A stretch of 64,000 nucleotides of DNA from Planctomycetota bacterium. GTDB lineage: Bacteria; Planctomycetota; UBA1135; GCA-002748355. Below are positions 38,626-47,335 of this stretch, one piece after another (the stretch's first letter is position 1; each line of letters opens with the position of its first letter). Position numbers and translations under genes: made by a program. The stretch is taken from assembly GCA_020638795.1 (NCBI GenBank), contig JACKHW010000005.1, positions 186,001 to 250,000 of the forward strand. The letters run 5' to 3'. The notes beneath the pieces were generated by a model. The model ran no database searches and was not told where the DNA came from. It saw only the letters and a program-made list of their open reading frames with translations.

Positions 38626-41600
38626 CTACCGCACCTTGCCCCCGCGCTTCTCCAAAAGCGGCGTGAAGTAGCGGTAGTAGACCTCGAGGCTCAGCACGCA
38701 CATCGCGGTCGTGTAGCTGCGATCCTTGCGCGTGTCCTTCGCGTAGCGCGCGTAGGCCCCGACCGGCGCGAAACTCCCGTCCGAGCTCTGGCCGCGTGGC
38801 AGCTCGACGCGCAGCTTCTCGTTCCAGAGCCGCCATGCGTCGCCGCCGCGGAAGAAGCACGCGAGCGTGCCGTAGTACCAGAAGTACGGGTTCCCGGCCC
38901 CCCGCTGCACGAAGTCGTCGTCGCTTGCCCGCGCGTACTTCTCGATGCGGCGATCGGTCGTGAAGCGCAGCCCCGTCTCGATGCGCGGATCTTCCGGATC
39001 CTGGCCGAGCAACAAGAGGCAGAACACCGATGCAGGAGTCGACGCTGGCAGCGTGCGCCACGTCATCTGCAAACGCTGCGGTTCCTTCGTGTAGAGGAAG
39101 TAGCCGTAGCGATCATCGAACATTTCGAGCAAGAAGCCCTTCGCCATCGCGAGCGCTCGCTCCGGGACGTCGAGCCCCGAACGACGCGCCGACTCGAGGG
39201 CCATGATCTGCCAACTCGAAACCGAGGCACGGCTGTACGGATCCTCGGGCTTCAGCGTCGGACTGTAGTAGCCCCAACCACCGCGACTGTGCCGCGGTCC
39301 GCCGTCTCTCTGCTGCTCGAGGATCCAGTCAACCGCGTGGCTCAGTGGCTTCTGCAGCCATGGCAGCTTGGTCAGCGCGTAGCACTCGGCAAGCGCGTAC
39401 GTCGTGATGCCGTGGCTGTAGGACGACGAACGCCCGAAGTGCCCCGTGTCCTCGTCCTGACTCGCGAGCAGAAAGCGGATCGCGCGCGCGACGTTGGTCG
39501 CGTACTGCCCCTTGCCGACCGGATCGCCGTCCTGCCCGGGCGCGGGGATCGTCGGTGGCAGGTTGCCCGCACCGAGGAAGGCGAGCAGACAGAGCGCCGA
39601 CTTGCCGACGCGCACTTCGCCGTACTTCTCGTCGTAGTCGTCCTCTTCGCCCCAACCACCATCGTCTCGTTGGATCTTGGCGAGGTAGCGAAGGCCCTTC
39701 TGCACCGCGAGTTCGGTCTCCTCGGTGCCGCCGAAGCGCGCGAGCGCCTCGACCTTCTTCTTGCCGAAGCGGTTCGCATAGAGCGAGACCTCGGCGGGCT
39801 TCTTCTCCGTGACCGGTACGACTCGTACGCGTCGCTGTGCACGATCGACCTGCGTCGACGGTGGAAGCACGCTGCCGGCATCGAGTCCGTCACGCCGGCG
39901 TTCGTCGCCGAGCATCGCGACCGGGCTCGAGGGCAAGGTCTCGACCTTTTGGATGCGTGGCAGAGCAACGCGTTCGACGCTGACCGACGGCGGCCCCTCG
40001 GTCGCACGCCGAATCGGGACAGCGCGGGACGCGATAGGCGCGTTCACGGCAACCGCTGTCGCCGGCACCGAGACGCGGCGTGACGACATCGGCCTGGCGC
40101 GTGCGACGCGTTCGGATCTTCCTCCGACGCGGACGACGCGTGGCTTGGCGAGATCGAACTCGGGCGGTGCGACGCTCGCGCCTTCGACGAAACTCGGAGC
40201 AGGTTGCGCGTCGAGCGCTCGCTGCGGCTGCGCCACGGCGGCGCGTGCTTCGTCGGCCTTCGTCACGAGTTCGCGTGCGGTCACGCGCGACTCGTCGAGT
40301 GCGGTCCCGGGCTTCGGTGCATCGGCGATCGCGCCCGTGTCCACTGGCGTGTCGACCGCGATTGCGGGCGCGAGGCCGGGTCGCGGCCCGTTGGCGACGA
40401 GCGGCCGGCCGTCGCGCGTCCGTGCTGGCGGTGCACGGCGCGTGCGTGGCTTGGCGAAATCGGTGGACGGCGGCGCAATCTCCGCAGCGATGTCGTCGAC
40501 CGGGCGTTCCGCTTCGGCCTTGTTCGCTGCTGCCGTCACGACCTCGGACGACGCGCGTTGGATCGTTGCGGCCTTGGCGGTCAGCGCTTCGCCCGTTTCG
40601 TCCGACTTCGCCCTACCCTTCGCGCTCGCGACACGATTCGCATCGGGCGTGTCCCGCAACTGCGGCTCGCGTGCCGACAGCTCGCGCTGCGTGACGGCGG
40701 GAGCGACACGTGCCATCCGTTCTGGTCCGGGGCGCTTCGAGGTCACACCGGACAAGACCGCATCGGGTGCGGGCAGATTCGCTTGTTGCTCGAGGTCGCG
40801 CGCCTTGCTGTCCGCGACACGTTCGGCATCGGGAACCGTCTCGAGCCGCGCGGTGCTCGTCGAAGCTGCCGCCGGTCGTGCCATCGCGGGATCCGCGTTC
40901 ATGCCGAGCTTCGCTTCGACGGCCTCGAAGGCGGAGTCGGTTTCGACGGTCGGAATCGCGATCGCTACGGGCTCCTGCGCGCGCACGTCCCGGCTCGCTG
41001 CCGGCACACTGCGAGCAGCGGTCTCGCCCGACTTCGGCGTCGCGTCCGCAAGAGTCGACGCGGACGGGATCGCGACTTCGATCACCGCTCGTTCGGCAGC
41101 GCGCTGAGGGTCGGCGGCCTCGGTCTTCGCTTGTTCTGCAGTCGTCGCGATCGCGTCCGGAGCCACCGTCGTGTCCTGCCCGGACTTGGGCGCGAACTTC
41201 GGCAACTCCTCGGTCACGGCACGCGCCTCGGTCGTCGGCGCATCGAGCTTCGCGACTTCGGTCGTGAGTTCGCGCGAACGGTCCGCCAAGAACTCCGCAC
41301 GTTCCTGTCCGTCGCGCGCCGCGGTCGCCACCGATGTCTGCGGGACTACCGGCGCGAGGTCTCGTTCGAAACCTTCGAACTCGCGTCGCTGCCCGAGATC
41401 CGACTCCGCCCGCGCAGGCGCTTCGTCGGGTGCGCGCTCGCCCGTGAGTTCTGCCGAACTCATGAGGCGTACTTCGACGCGATCCCCGACTTCAGGCACC
41501 GGTGGCAAGAACGTGCGCACGATCTCGACGCGCATCAACCACAGGAGCAGGAGCAAGTGGATCAGGAGCGATGCGAGCAAGCACTGCGTGATGACGTCGA

Positions 41601-42699
41601 GCGCTGTCCACCGTCCACCGAGCCAGAACATCACGAACAGCAAGAACGCCATCGCCGCGACGATCGCGAGCACCCACTCGAGGTTGCGCTGCCCGAGCCA
41701 CCAGGGACGAACCAGTCGCGAATCGGCGCGGTACTGAATGCCCGACGATTCGTCGACGAGGAAGAGTCCTCTTCCATCGTCCGCACTCCGGGGACCACGC
41801 AAGCGACCCAAATCCGCGAAACCCGGCACGGGCAGCGGCGCGACAAAGCCCTGGACCCCCGACTCGCTCGGGTGCAACCACGTGTGGAAGAGTCGACGCC
41901 GTCCGCTCTCGAAGCGTCGCACGAAGTAGAGCACCTCGCCCCGCGCGTCGAAGCTGCAATCGCGATCGAAGAACGTCGGATACGGACCGTCGTCGCCGAT
42001 GTCGTCGAAGACCTCGTGCACCTCGACATCACGAGACGCTAGCGATCCGAGATACAGCACACCGTGCGCTCCGCGCGCGATCTCCGGATCGCGGCGCGAG
42101 AACGCGATCTGTACACCATCCGGATGCGGCGCCGGATCGGTCTCGTCGAGCGGCGTGTTGATTCCCGCGGGCAATGGCCGGACGTCGTCGAAGCCGCGAC
42201 CGTTCCATCGCGCGGACCACAGGTCGAAGCCGCCGGCTCCACCAGGACGGTCGGACGCGAAGTACAGACGACCGTCGATCCCGAACGCCGGCGCGAGGTC
42301 GTGCGAAGGACCGTCGATCGACGCGATCATCTCCGGCTCGAGCCTTGGCCGCTCGGGATCGAAGATGACGAGTTCGGTCTCGGCGCCAATCGGCGTGCCG
42401 CACTTGCGGGCGTACAAGATGCGCCCGTCGGGCAACGCACACGTGCGCCCGCGAATGTCACCTGTCAATTCGGTGGCCGGCATCGGCGTATCGAAGACGA
42501 GCATCGACGCGTCGCGCAGCGTCGTCGCATTGCGTGGGGACACGCCACTCGAGTACCAGATCGGTCGCCCCGAACGCAGCATGACGAGCCCGAGCAGCGC
42601 GACGAAGAAGACTAGGAGCGCAGCGAGCGCGAAGATGCGGCGCTTCTTGCTCCTGGGCGGTCTCTTGCCCTTGGTCTCGTTCGCGTTCTTCTTGGCCAT
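38626..42699 (-). CDS. TolB-like propeller / TonB-like helix / terpene-cyclase-fold fusion
   Basis: 1357 residues. TM1 is at 22-41. A PD40/TolB-like propeller spans about 85-325 (GRLYFASDRPGGAGGFDLWS, PHPDGVQIAFSRRD). TM2 is at 341-361. TM3 at 366-390 contains SLLIH (S377, H381), the same S-x3-H spacing as in the TonB helix that docks on ExbB/ExbD. The sequence after it (PPVPEVGDRVEVRLMSSAEL) also reads like TonB. Then come about 600 residues of Ala/Glu/Arg/Pro-rich linker and a toroid of squalene-cyclase/prenyltransferase-type repeats from about 1020 (LRYLAKIQRDDGGWG, VDWILEQQRDGGPRHSRGGW). No DxDD cyclase motif is seen, so the toroid is probably binding or structural. The predicted topology puts propeller, linker and toroid in the periplasm. 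exbD lies 27 bp upstream. Confidence 0.8.
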   Translation of the reverse strand: MAKKNANETKGKRPPRSKKRRIFALAALLVFFVALLGLVMLRSGRPIWYSSGVSPRNATTLRDASMLVFDTPMPATELTGDIRGRTCALPDGRILYARKCGTPIGAETELVIFDPERPRLEPEMIASIDGPSHDLAPAFGIDGRLYFASDRPGGAGGFDLWSARWNGRGFDDVRPLPAGINTPLDETDPAPHPDGVQIAFSRRDPEIARGAHGVLYLGSLASRDVEVHEVFDDIGDDGPYPTFFDRDCSFDARGEVLYFVRRFESGRRRLFHTWLHPSESGVQGFVAPLPVPGFADLGRLRGPRSADDGRGLFLVDESSGIQYRADSRLVRPWWLGQRNLEWVLAIVAAMAFLLFVMFWLGGRWTALDVITQCLLASLLIHLLLLLWLMRVEIVRTFLPPVPEVGDRVEVRLMSSAELTGERAPDEAPARAESDLGQRREFEGFERDLAPVVPQTSVATAARDGQERAEFLADRSRELTTEVAKLDAPTTEARAVTEELPKFAPKSGQDTTVAPDAIATTAEQAKTEAADPQRAAERAVIEVAIPSASTLADATPKSGETAARSVPAASRDVRAQEPVAIAIPTVETDSAFEAVEAKLGMNADPAMARPAAASTSTARLETVPDAERVADSKARDLEQQANLPAPDAVLSGVTSKRPGPERMARVAPAVTQRELSAREPQLRDTPDANRVASAKGRAKSDETGEALTAKAATIQRASSEVVTAAANKAEAERPVDDIAAEIAPPSTDFAKPRTRRAPPARTRDGRPLVANGPRPGLAPAIAVDTPVDTGAIADAPKPGTALDESRVTARELVTKADEARAAVAQPQRALDAQPAPSFVEGASVAPPEFDLAKPRVVRVGGRSERVARARPMSSRRVSVPATAVAVNAPIASRAVPIRRATEGPPSVSVERVALPRIQKVETLPSSPVAMLGDERRRDGLDAGSVLPPSTQVDRAQRRVRVVPVTEKKPAEVSLYANRFGKKKVEALARFGGTEETELAVQKGLRYLAKIQRDDGGWGEEDDYDEKYGEVRVGKSALCLLAFLGAGNLPPTIPAPGQDGDPVGKGQYATNVARAIRFLLASQDEDTGHFGRSSSYSHGITTYALAECYALTKLPWLQKPLSHAVDWILEQQRDGGPRHSRGGWGYYSPTLKPEDPYSRASVSSWQIMALESARRSGLDVPERALAMAKGFLLEMFDDRYGYFLYTKEPQRLQMTWRTLPASTPASVFCLLLLGQDPEDPRIETGLRFTTDRRIEKYARASDDDFVQRGAGNPYFWYYGTLACFFRGGDAWRLWNEKLRVELPRGQSSDGSFAPVGAYARYAKDTRKDRSYTTAMCVLSLEVYYRYFTPLLEKRGGKVR

Positions 42700-42726
42700 C
42701 GTGGACTCCCCCGAACCCCTCGTTCG

Positions 42727-43143
42727 TCAGCGTCCGTTCGCTCGTGGTGTCGCGCCGATCGCGATCTGACGTAACGGTGCGGCACGACACGCGTCGAGCA
42801 CGCGCGCGACGACGCCGAACTGCGTGTTGGTATCGCCGCGGATCAACACTTCTTGTCCCTCGTTGCGCTTGGCCGCACTGCGCAGCATTTGCTCGAGGAC
42901 CGGCATGCGGATCTCCTTGCCGTCGACGGTCAGCGCGCCGTTCTCGAGCACGTTGATGATGATCGGGCGTGCGTCCTTCTTGGTCGTGCCGGTCGTCGCG
43001 TCGGGCAGACGGAGATCCATCTCGACCTCTTCCTTGCGGAACGTCGTCGCGACGAGGAAGAAGATGAGCAACAAGAAGACGATGTCGATCAGCGGCGTGA
43101 GGTTGGGTGTCGCGTCGACTTCTTCACCCAGATCAAGCCGCAT
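42727..43143 (-). CDS. exbD: ExbD/TolR biopolymer transport protein
   Basis: 138 residues: a short cytoplasmic start, one transmembrane helix with the conserved aspartate (NLTPLIDIVFLLLIFFLVAT) and a periplasmic ExbD domain (IIINVLENGALTVDGKEI, VLIRGDTNTQFGVVARVLDA). With ExbB it uses the proton motive force to drive a TonB/TolA-like partner. The start overlaps the exbB stop by 11 bp, and the fused TonB-like gene follows after 27 bp, so the whole set forms one operon. Confidence 0.93.
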   Translation of the reverse strand: MRLDLGEEVDATPNLTPLIDIVFLLLIFFLVATTFRKEEVEMDLRLPDATTGTTKKDARPIIINVLENGALTVDGKEIRMPVLEQMLRSAAKRNEGQEVLIRGDTNTQFGVVARVLDACRAAPLRQIAIGATPRANGR

Positions 43144-43807
43144 CGCGAATCTCCGGCTTGCCCGCGAGACGCTCGACCCACGGTGCGAGCCGCTCGTCGC
43201 ACGCGAGCATCAGGCGACGCGACTTGCCCGAGAAGTGCGCTGCGATGAGCATCGTCGGGATCGCGACGCAGAGCCCCGCGATCGTCGTGACGAGAGCGAC
43301 TTCGATCCCGGACGCCAACATCTCCGGCTCCCCCATCTTCGTCTTGACGACGCGATGGAACGCTTCCTGGATCCCGAGCACCGTGCCGAGCAGACCGAGC
43401 AGGGGCGCGACGCCCGCGATGAGGTGGAGCGTGCGGTTGTTGCCGCGGAGCTTCTCGAGTTCCTTGTGCGCTTGGTCCTCCATCGCGACCTCGACCGCGC
43501 GCACCGGATGACCCTGGCGACGCATACCTGCGAGAAGGATGCGGGAGGCGGGCGCGTTCATCTCTTCGAGGATCGTCTTGGCGCCTTCGTGGTCGCCGGC
43601 ACCGAGCTTCGCTTCGGCCTCTTCGAGACGTGCCGGAATCACGCGCGAGCGCGTCAGTGTGCGCAAGCGTTCGAGCGTGAACGCGACCGCGACGAGCGAA
43701 CAGAGCGCGATCGGGATCATGACCGGCCCGCCAGAACTCAGGAAGTCCCAGACGGTCTGCACCGTGGTCTCGGTCTGCAACCGTGCGATCGAAAGAAGCG
43801 ACGTCAT
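43133..43807 (-). CDS. exbB: ExbB/TolQ proton-channel family protein
   Basis: 224 residues with three transmembrane helices: VMIPIALCSLVAVAFTLERL, TLHLIAGVAPLLGLLGTVLG and IEVALVTTIAGLCVAIPTML. It has the MotA/TolQ/ExbB signature APLLGLLGTVLGIQEAF and a cytoplasmic helical loop. It forms the channel complex with ExbD. It overlaps exbD at its 3' end and lies 52 bp after the TPR gene on the same strand. Confidence 0.93.
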   Translation of the reverse strand: MTSLLSIARLQTETTVQTVWDFLSSGGPVMIPIALCSLVAVAFTLERLRTLTRSRVIPARLEEAEAKLGAGDHEGAKTILEEMNAPASRILLAGMRRQGHPVRAVEVAMEDQAHKELEKLRGNNRTLHLIAGVAPLLGLLGTVLGIQEAFHRVVKTKMGEPEMLASGIEVALVTTIAGLCVAIPTMLIAAHFSGKSRRLMLACDERLAPWVERLAGKPEIRDAA

Positions 43808-43859
43808 CTTTGGTATCCGGTGCCTTGGTTCTTCGTGTCGATTGCGCGCGGAGCGACGA

Positions 43860-46800
43860 TCATCCGCTCAGCTTCTCGAGCAGGTTGCGCGCGGCTTTCG
43901 CGGAGTCGGACTTGGCGAAACGCTCGACGAGTTCGTTCAAGAGCTTCCTGGCCTTCTCCTTCTGGTCCTGCGCGAGGTAGCCCTCGGCAGAAGCGAGCAA
44001 GCCCTTCTGTACCCACTCGGGTTGACCGTAGAGGATCGAGAGCTTGAGCCAGGCGTCGATCGCGCCGTCGAGATCGCCCGCGTCGCGGCGCGCTTCGCCG
44101 ATGCGATACTGCGCTTCGGCTCCGAGGGGGCCGTCGGAGAGTTTCGTCGCGGCTTCGAACGAGGCCACCGCGGCGTCCCAGTCCTTGCGAAGCGCACGCG
44201 CGCGACCGAGCCACAGCGCCGCCCGCGCACGATCACCTGCGGGCGCATCCTTGCTGCCGAGGATCCACTCCTCGAGGGAGCGAATCGCGGCGGCAGCGCG
44301 CCCGTCTTCGAGATCGACGTGTCCGAGGTGAAGCTTCGCCATTGGCGCGCGCGCGCCGGCGGCGTTGCGCTCGAGCAACTTGACGAACGCGTCGCGCGCC
44401 CGATTGCGATCGTCGCGCCGATACGCGCACTCACCCGCGAAGAAGAGCGCTTCGTCATAGAGCGACTGCGCCTCGTCTGGCCCGAGCGCGAGGATGCGTT
44501 CGAAGAGCCCGGCGGCACCTTCGAGATCACCGCGTTCGAAACGCGAGAACCCGAGGCGGTACAGCGCTTGTGCTCGATAGCGTCCTTCGGTGGCCTGGAG
44601 GAGTTCGGCCGCGCGTGCGTCGGCCTGCTTCTGCTCTGCGTCACTCAGCGCCGCTGCGGCGTTCTTCGGGCCGCCAGTGGCTCCGTTGGCTCCGTTCCCC
44701 GCCGCGTCGCCGTCGAGTTTCGCGAGTTCGGCAACACCGAGGTGGAGCTTGGCCTCACCGACGAGTTCGACGTCCTTGCTGCTCTCAGCGACCTGCGCGA
44801 ACGCGGCGAGGGCGCCCTTCTCGTCGTTCTGCTTGCGGCGTGCCCATGCGAGTTCGTACCAGAGTCGGTCGGGGCGCTCGAGGCCTTGGACCGCTTTACC
44901 GTCCTTCGCGAGATCTTCGAGGGTCGCGAGTGCCTCCGCATTGCGATCGCGGCGAGCGAGGGCGACGCCGAGCGCGTAACGCATCTCGGCCGCGCGTGGA
45001 TGCTTCGGGAAGCGATTCAGGAACGTGCGCGCCGCGATCTCGGCCTTGTCGAACTGCTTTGCGCGATGGTGCAACGACGACACGAGTTCGAGCATCGAGG
45101 GCGCACCATCGCCGATCTGCGGATGTGCGATGGCAGCATCGACGTAGCGTGCGCAGTCCTCGTCGTTGCCGAGTTCGAACGCGCACCACGCGAGCCCTTG
45201 CAACGCTTTGGCACCGACTTCGGACTTCTCGCCTGCGATCGCCTGGTACGCTTTCGCCGCGCCTTCGAAGTCACCGCGACGGAACGAAAGCTCGCCCATC
45301 TGCAGGCGGTCGGCTTCTTGCTGACCAGTGTCCTTTTCGGCGGCAGCCGCGCGCGCGACGCGTGCGGTCGCGGCCTCGAGCTGTTCTCTTCCGGCGAGCA
45401 CCTGCGCGGCGACGCGCTCGGTGCGCGCGAGGTAGGTGCCGCTCGGGTGCCTGGCGAGGTAGCGATCGGCGGCCATCAGCGCGCGGTCCCCGTCGCCTGC
45501 ACGGAAGCTCGCGAGTGCGGCGAGGGAGAGCGCTTCTTCGGCGAACGGACTCTCGTCGCCCGCGACGGCCTCGAAACGCTTGGCTGCCTCGGCGACGTTG
45601 CCCGCGAGGTACGCGCACCACGCGTGCTTGAACGCGGCGCGCTTCGCGAGTTCGTGTCCACCGGGGATCTTCGCGTAGTCGGCCTCGGCCTCGACGTACT
45701 TCTTCATCGCAAAGAGCCCTTCCGCCCGCGCGAAGCGAGCCTGCACCGCGAGGCGATGCTCGGGCAACGTATCGACGACGCGCCCTGCCATGCGGACCGA
45801 CGCCGCGTGCTCGCCAAGCTCGTGCAACGCGACCGATGCGCCGTACAGCGCATCACCCGCGAGCGCATCGTCCTTGGATCCGAGCGCGGCATTGGCGGCG
45901 ACGCCGTAGGCATCCGCCGCCTCGCGCCATTCGCTCAGCTCACTCGTCGCTTCACCGAGATCGAACGCGATGCGCGCCTTCGTCTGGATGTCGAGGTCGC
46001 CTTGCAAGGCTTTGCGGAACGAAACGCGTGCGTCCTTCGCTTTGCCGGCATCGAGCTGCGCGAGACCCAGGATCTCGAGGCCGCGAAGCCGCGACGCCCC
46101 GTCGAGGTCCTCACGCGCGAGCAATCGGTCGAGCGTCGTGATCGCGGGAGCCGTCTTGCCGAGCTGCCAGTAGATCGCTCCCTGTTCGAGCGCGGCGCCG
46201 ATCGCGAGCGGGGATTCGGGGTGCTTCTCGGTGACAATGCCGAACGCGGCGGCTGCATTTTCGAGATCGTCGAGGCGGAGCTTGGACCACGCGAGACCAC
46301 TGCGAGCCTCGGCGACGTGCGGGCCACCGGCCTGGATCGCGGCCTCGTAGTCGTCGATCGCGCGCTGCCACGCGCCGGCGCGGAAGGCCGACTCTCCCGC
46401 CAAGAACTGGCACTCCGCGCACGCTTCGTGCCCCTGGAAGCGGCGCGCGGCCTCTTCGAAGCACGACGCTGCGCCCGCAGGATCGTCGAGCGAGGTCAGC
46501 ACGAACCCGGCTTGATAGAGGGCGGGCATCCCGAACGTGCCTGCGGGGTCCTTCTCGGCCTTTGCCGCTTCGAGGAAGATCGCGACGGCTTGCTTCGGCT
46601 TACCGGCGTCGCGCAGGCATTCGCCGAGCGCGTATTGACCGGCGAGTCGGAGGTAATGGCCCGCCTCGACTTCGTCGACGAGCGCCTGGAGCTGTTGCGC
46701 GGCCTCGGAGAACTTCTTCTGCTGCTGCCGCAGCTTGCCGACGCGGTAGCGGCATTCGGGCCGGAACCGCAACCCCGGAGTCTCGAGCGCTGCGAGATAC

Positions 46801-47072
46801 GCGTCGATCGCGCGATCGACGTTGCCGAGTTTTTCCTCGCAGCCCCCGAGCCGATAGCGCGCCTCGGGCGCGAGCGGGTGTCGAGGAGCGTCACGAAGGA
46901 AGAGTCCGAACTGCCTCGCCGCGTCGTCCCAGAGTTCTCGCTGCAGGAGGCCGATGGCCACGTCGAAGCGCTCGCGCGCCTTGTCCTGCGACCGGAGCGA
47001 CGGTTGCAACGCGAAGAACGGCAGTGAGATAGCGGCGACGACGGTCCACGTCGCCGAAACGGGAGACTGCAT
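43860..47072 (-). CDS. Exported TPR-repeat protein
   Basis: 1070 residues with a signal peptide (SATWTVVAAISLPFFALQP), then continuous tetratricopeptide repeats over almost the whole length (for example HPLAPEARYRLGGCEEKLG, FSEAAQQLQALVDEVEAG, DWDAAVASFEAATKLSDG, EAQYRIGEARRDAGDLDGAI). The repeat style is like YbgF/BamD-type periplasmic scaffolds that accompany Tol systems. It is the first gene of the TPR-exbB-exbD-TonB-like operon. The start is set by GGAGGA 5 bases before the ATG; an in-frame codon at 47252 would add a non-homologous Arg-rich stretch. Confidence 0.88.
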   Translation of the reverse strand: MQSPVSATWTVVAAISLPFFALQPSLRSQDKARERFDVAIGLLQRELWDDAARQFGLFLRDAPRHPLAPEARYRLGGCEEKLGNVDRAIDAYLAALETPGLRFRPECRYRVGKLRQQQKKFSEAAQQLQALVDEVEAGHYLRLAGQYALGECLRDAGKPKQAVAIFLEAAKAEKDPAGTFGMPALYQAGFVLTSLDDPAGAASCFEEAARRFQGHEACAECQFLAGESAFRAGAWQRAIDDYEAAIQAGGPHVAEARSGLAWSKLRLDDLENAAAAFGIVTEKHPESPLAIGAALEQGAIYWQLGKTAPAITTLDRLLAREDLDGASRLRGLEILGLAQLDAGKAKDARVSFRKALQGDLDIQTKARIAFDLGEATSELSEWREAADAYGVAANAALGSKDDALAGDALYGASVALHELGEHAASVRMAGRVVDTLPEHRLAVQARFARAEGLFAMKKYVEAEADYAKIPGGHELAKRAAFKHAWCAYLAGNVAEAAKRFEAVAGDESPFAEEALSLAALASFRAGDGDRALMAADRYLARHPSGTYLARTERVAAQVLAGREQLEAATARVARAAAAEKDTGQQEADRLQMGELSFRRGDFEGAAKAYQAIAGEKSEVGAKALQGLAWCAFELGNDEDCARYVDAAIAHPQIGDGAPSMLELVSSLHHRAKQFDKAEIAARTFLNRFPKHPRAAEMRYALGVALARRDRNAEALATLEDLAKDGKAVQGLERPDRLWYELAWARRKQNDEKGALAAFAQVAESSKDVELVGEAKLHLGVAELAKLDGDAAGNGANGATGGPKNAAAALSDAEQKQADARAAELLQATEGRYRAQALYRLGFSRFERGDLEGAAGLFERILALGPDEAQSLYDEALFFAGECAYRRDDRNRARDAFVKLLERNAAGARAPMAKLHLGHVDLEDGRAAAAIRSLEEWILGSKDAPAGDRARAALWLGRARALRKDWDAAVASFEAATKLSDGPLGAEAQYRIGEARRDAGDLDGAIDAWLKLSILYGQPEWVQKGLLASAEGYLAQDQKEKARKLLNELVERFAKSDSAKAARNLLEKLSG

Positions 47073-47077
47073 TCCTT

Positions 47078-47083
47078 TCCTCC
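47078..47083 (-). promoter_or_regulatory. Ribosome binding site of the TPR gene
   Basis: GGAGGA on the minus strand with 5-base spacing to the ATG at 47072. It decides the start of this operon's first gene. Confidence 0.75.
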
Positions 47084-47335
47084 GATCAGGCCGAGCAGTG
47101 GGCGCTCGGTATTTCCGCCTTGCCGGGCAGAGGCAGCCGACTGTGGCTGGAGCCTTTCGCGAGTATTGTACGAAACGAACCGGGCCCGAGTTCGATCCAG
47201 ATCCGAACTCCCGTGACGTCCGCGCCGCCGAAGTTCCGGCGTGCGCGTGCAATCCCGGAAGATTCCGATCTCATCGCGAATTGCCCATGCCGGCGCTTGC
47301 TCTCGGCCCCGATCGGCAATGGACTGGTGTCCGAT

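Noticed and set aside
38626..39650. Squalene-hopene cyclase
   Set aside because: The toroid repeats are present, but no catalytic DxDD motif is visible and the domain is fused to a TonB-like region, so enzymatic cyclase function is not claimed.
40204..42042. A 612-codon plus-strand frame
   Set aside because: Arg/Gly/Leu-rich shadow opposite the long linker and TM region of the TonB-like fusion.
43539..47027. A 1162-codon plus-strand frame opposite the TPR gene
   Set aside because: The minus strand has continuous TPR repeats, a signal peptide and a good ribosome binding site.
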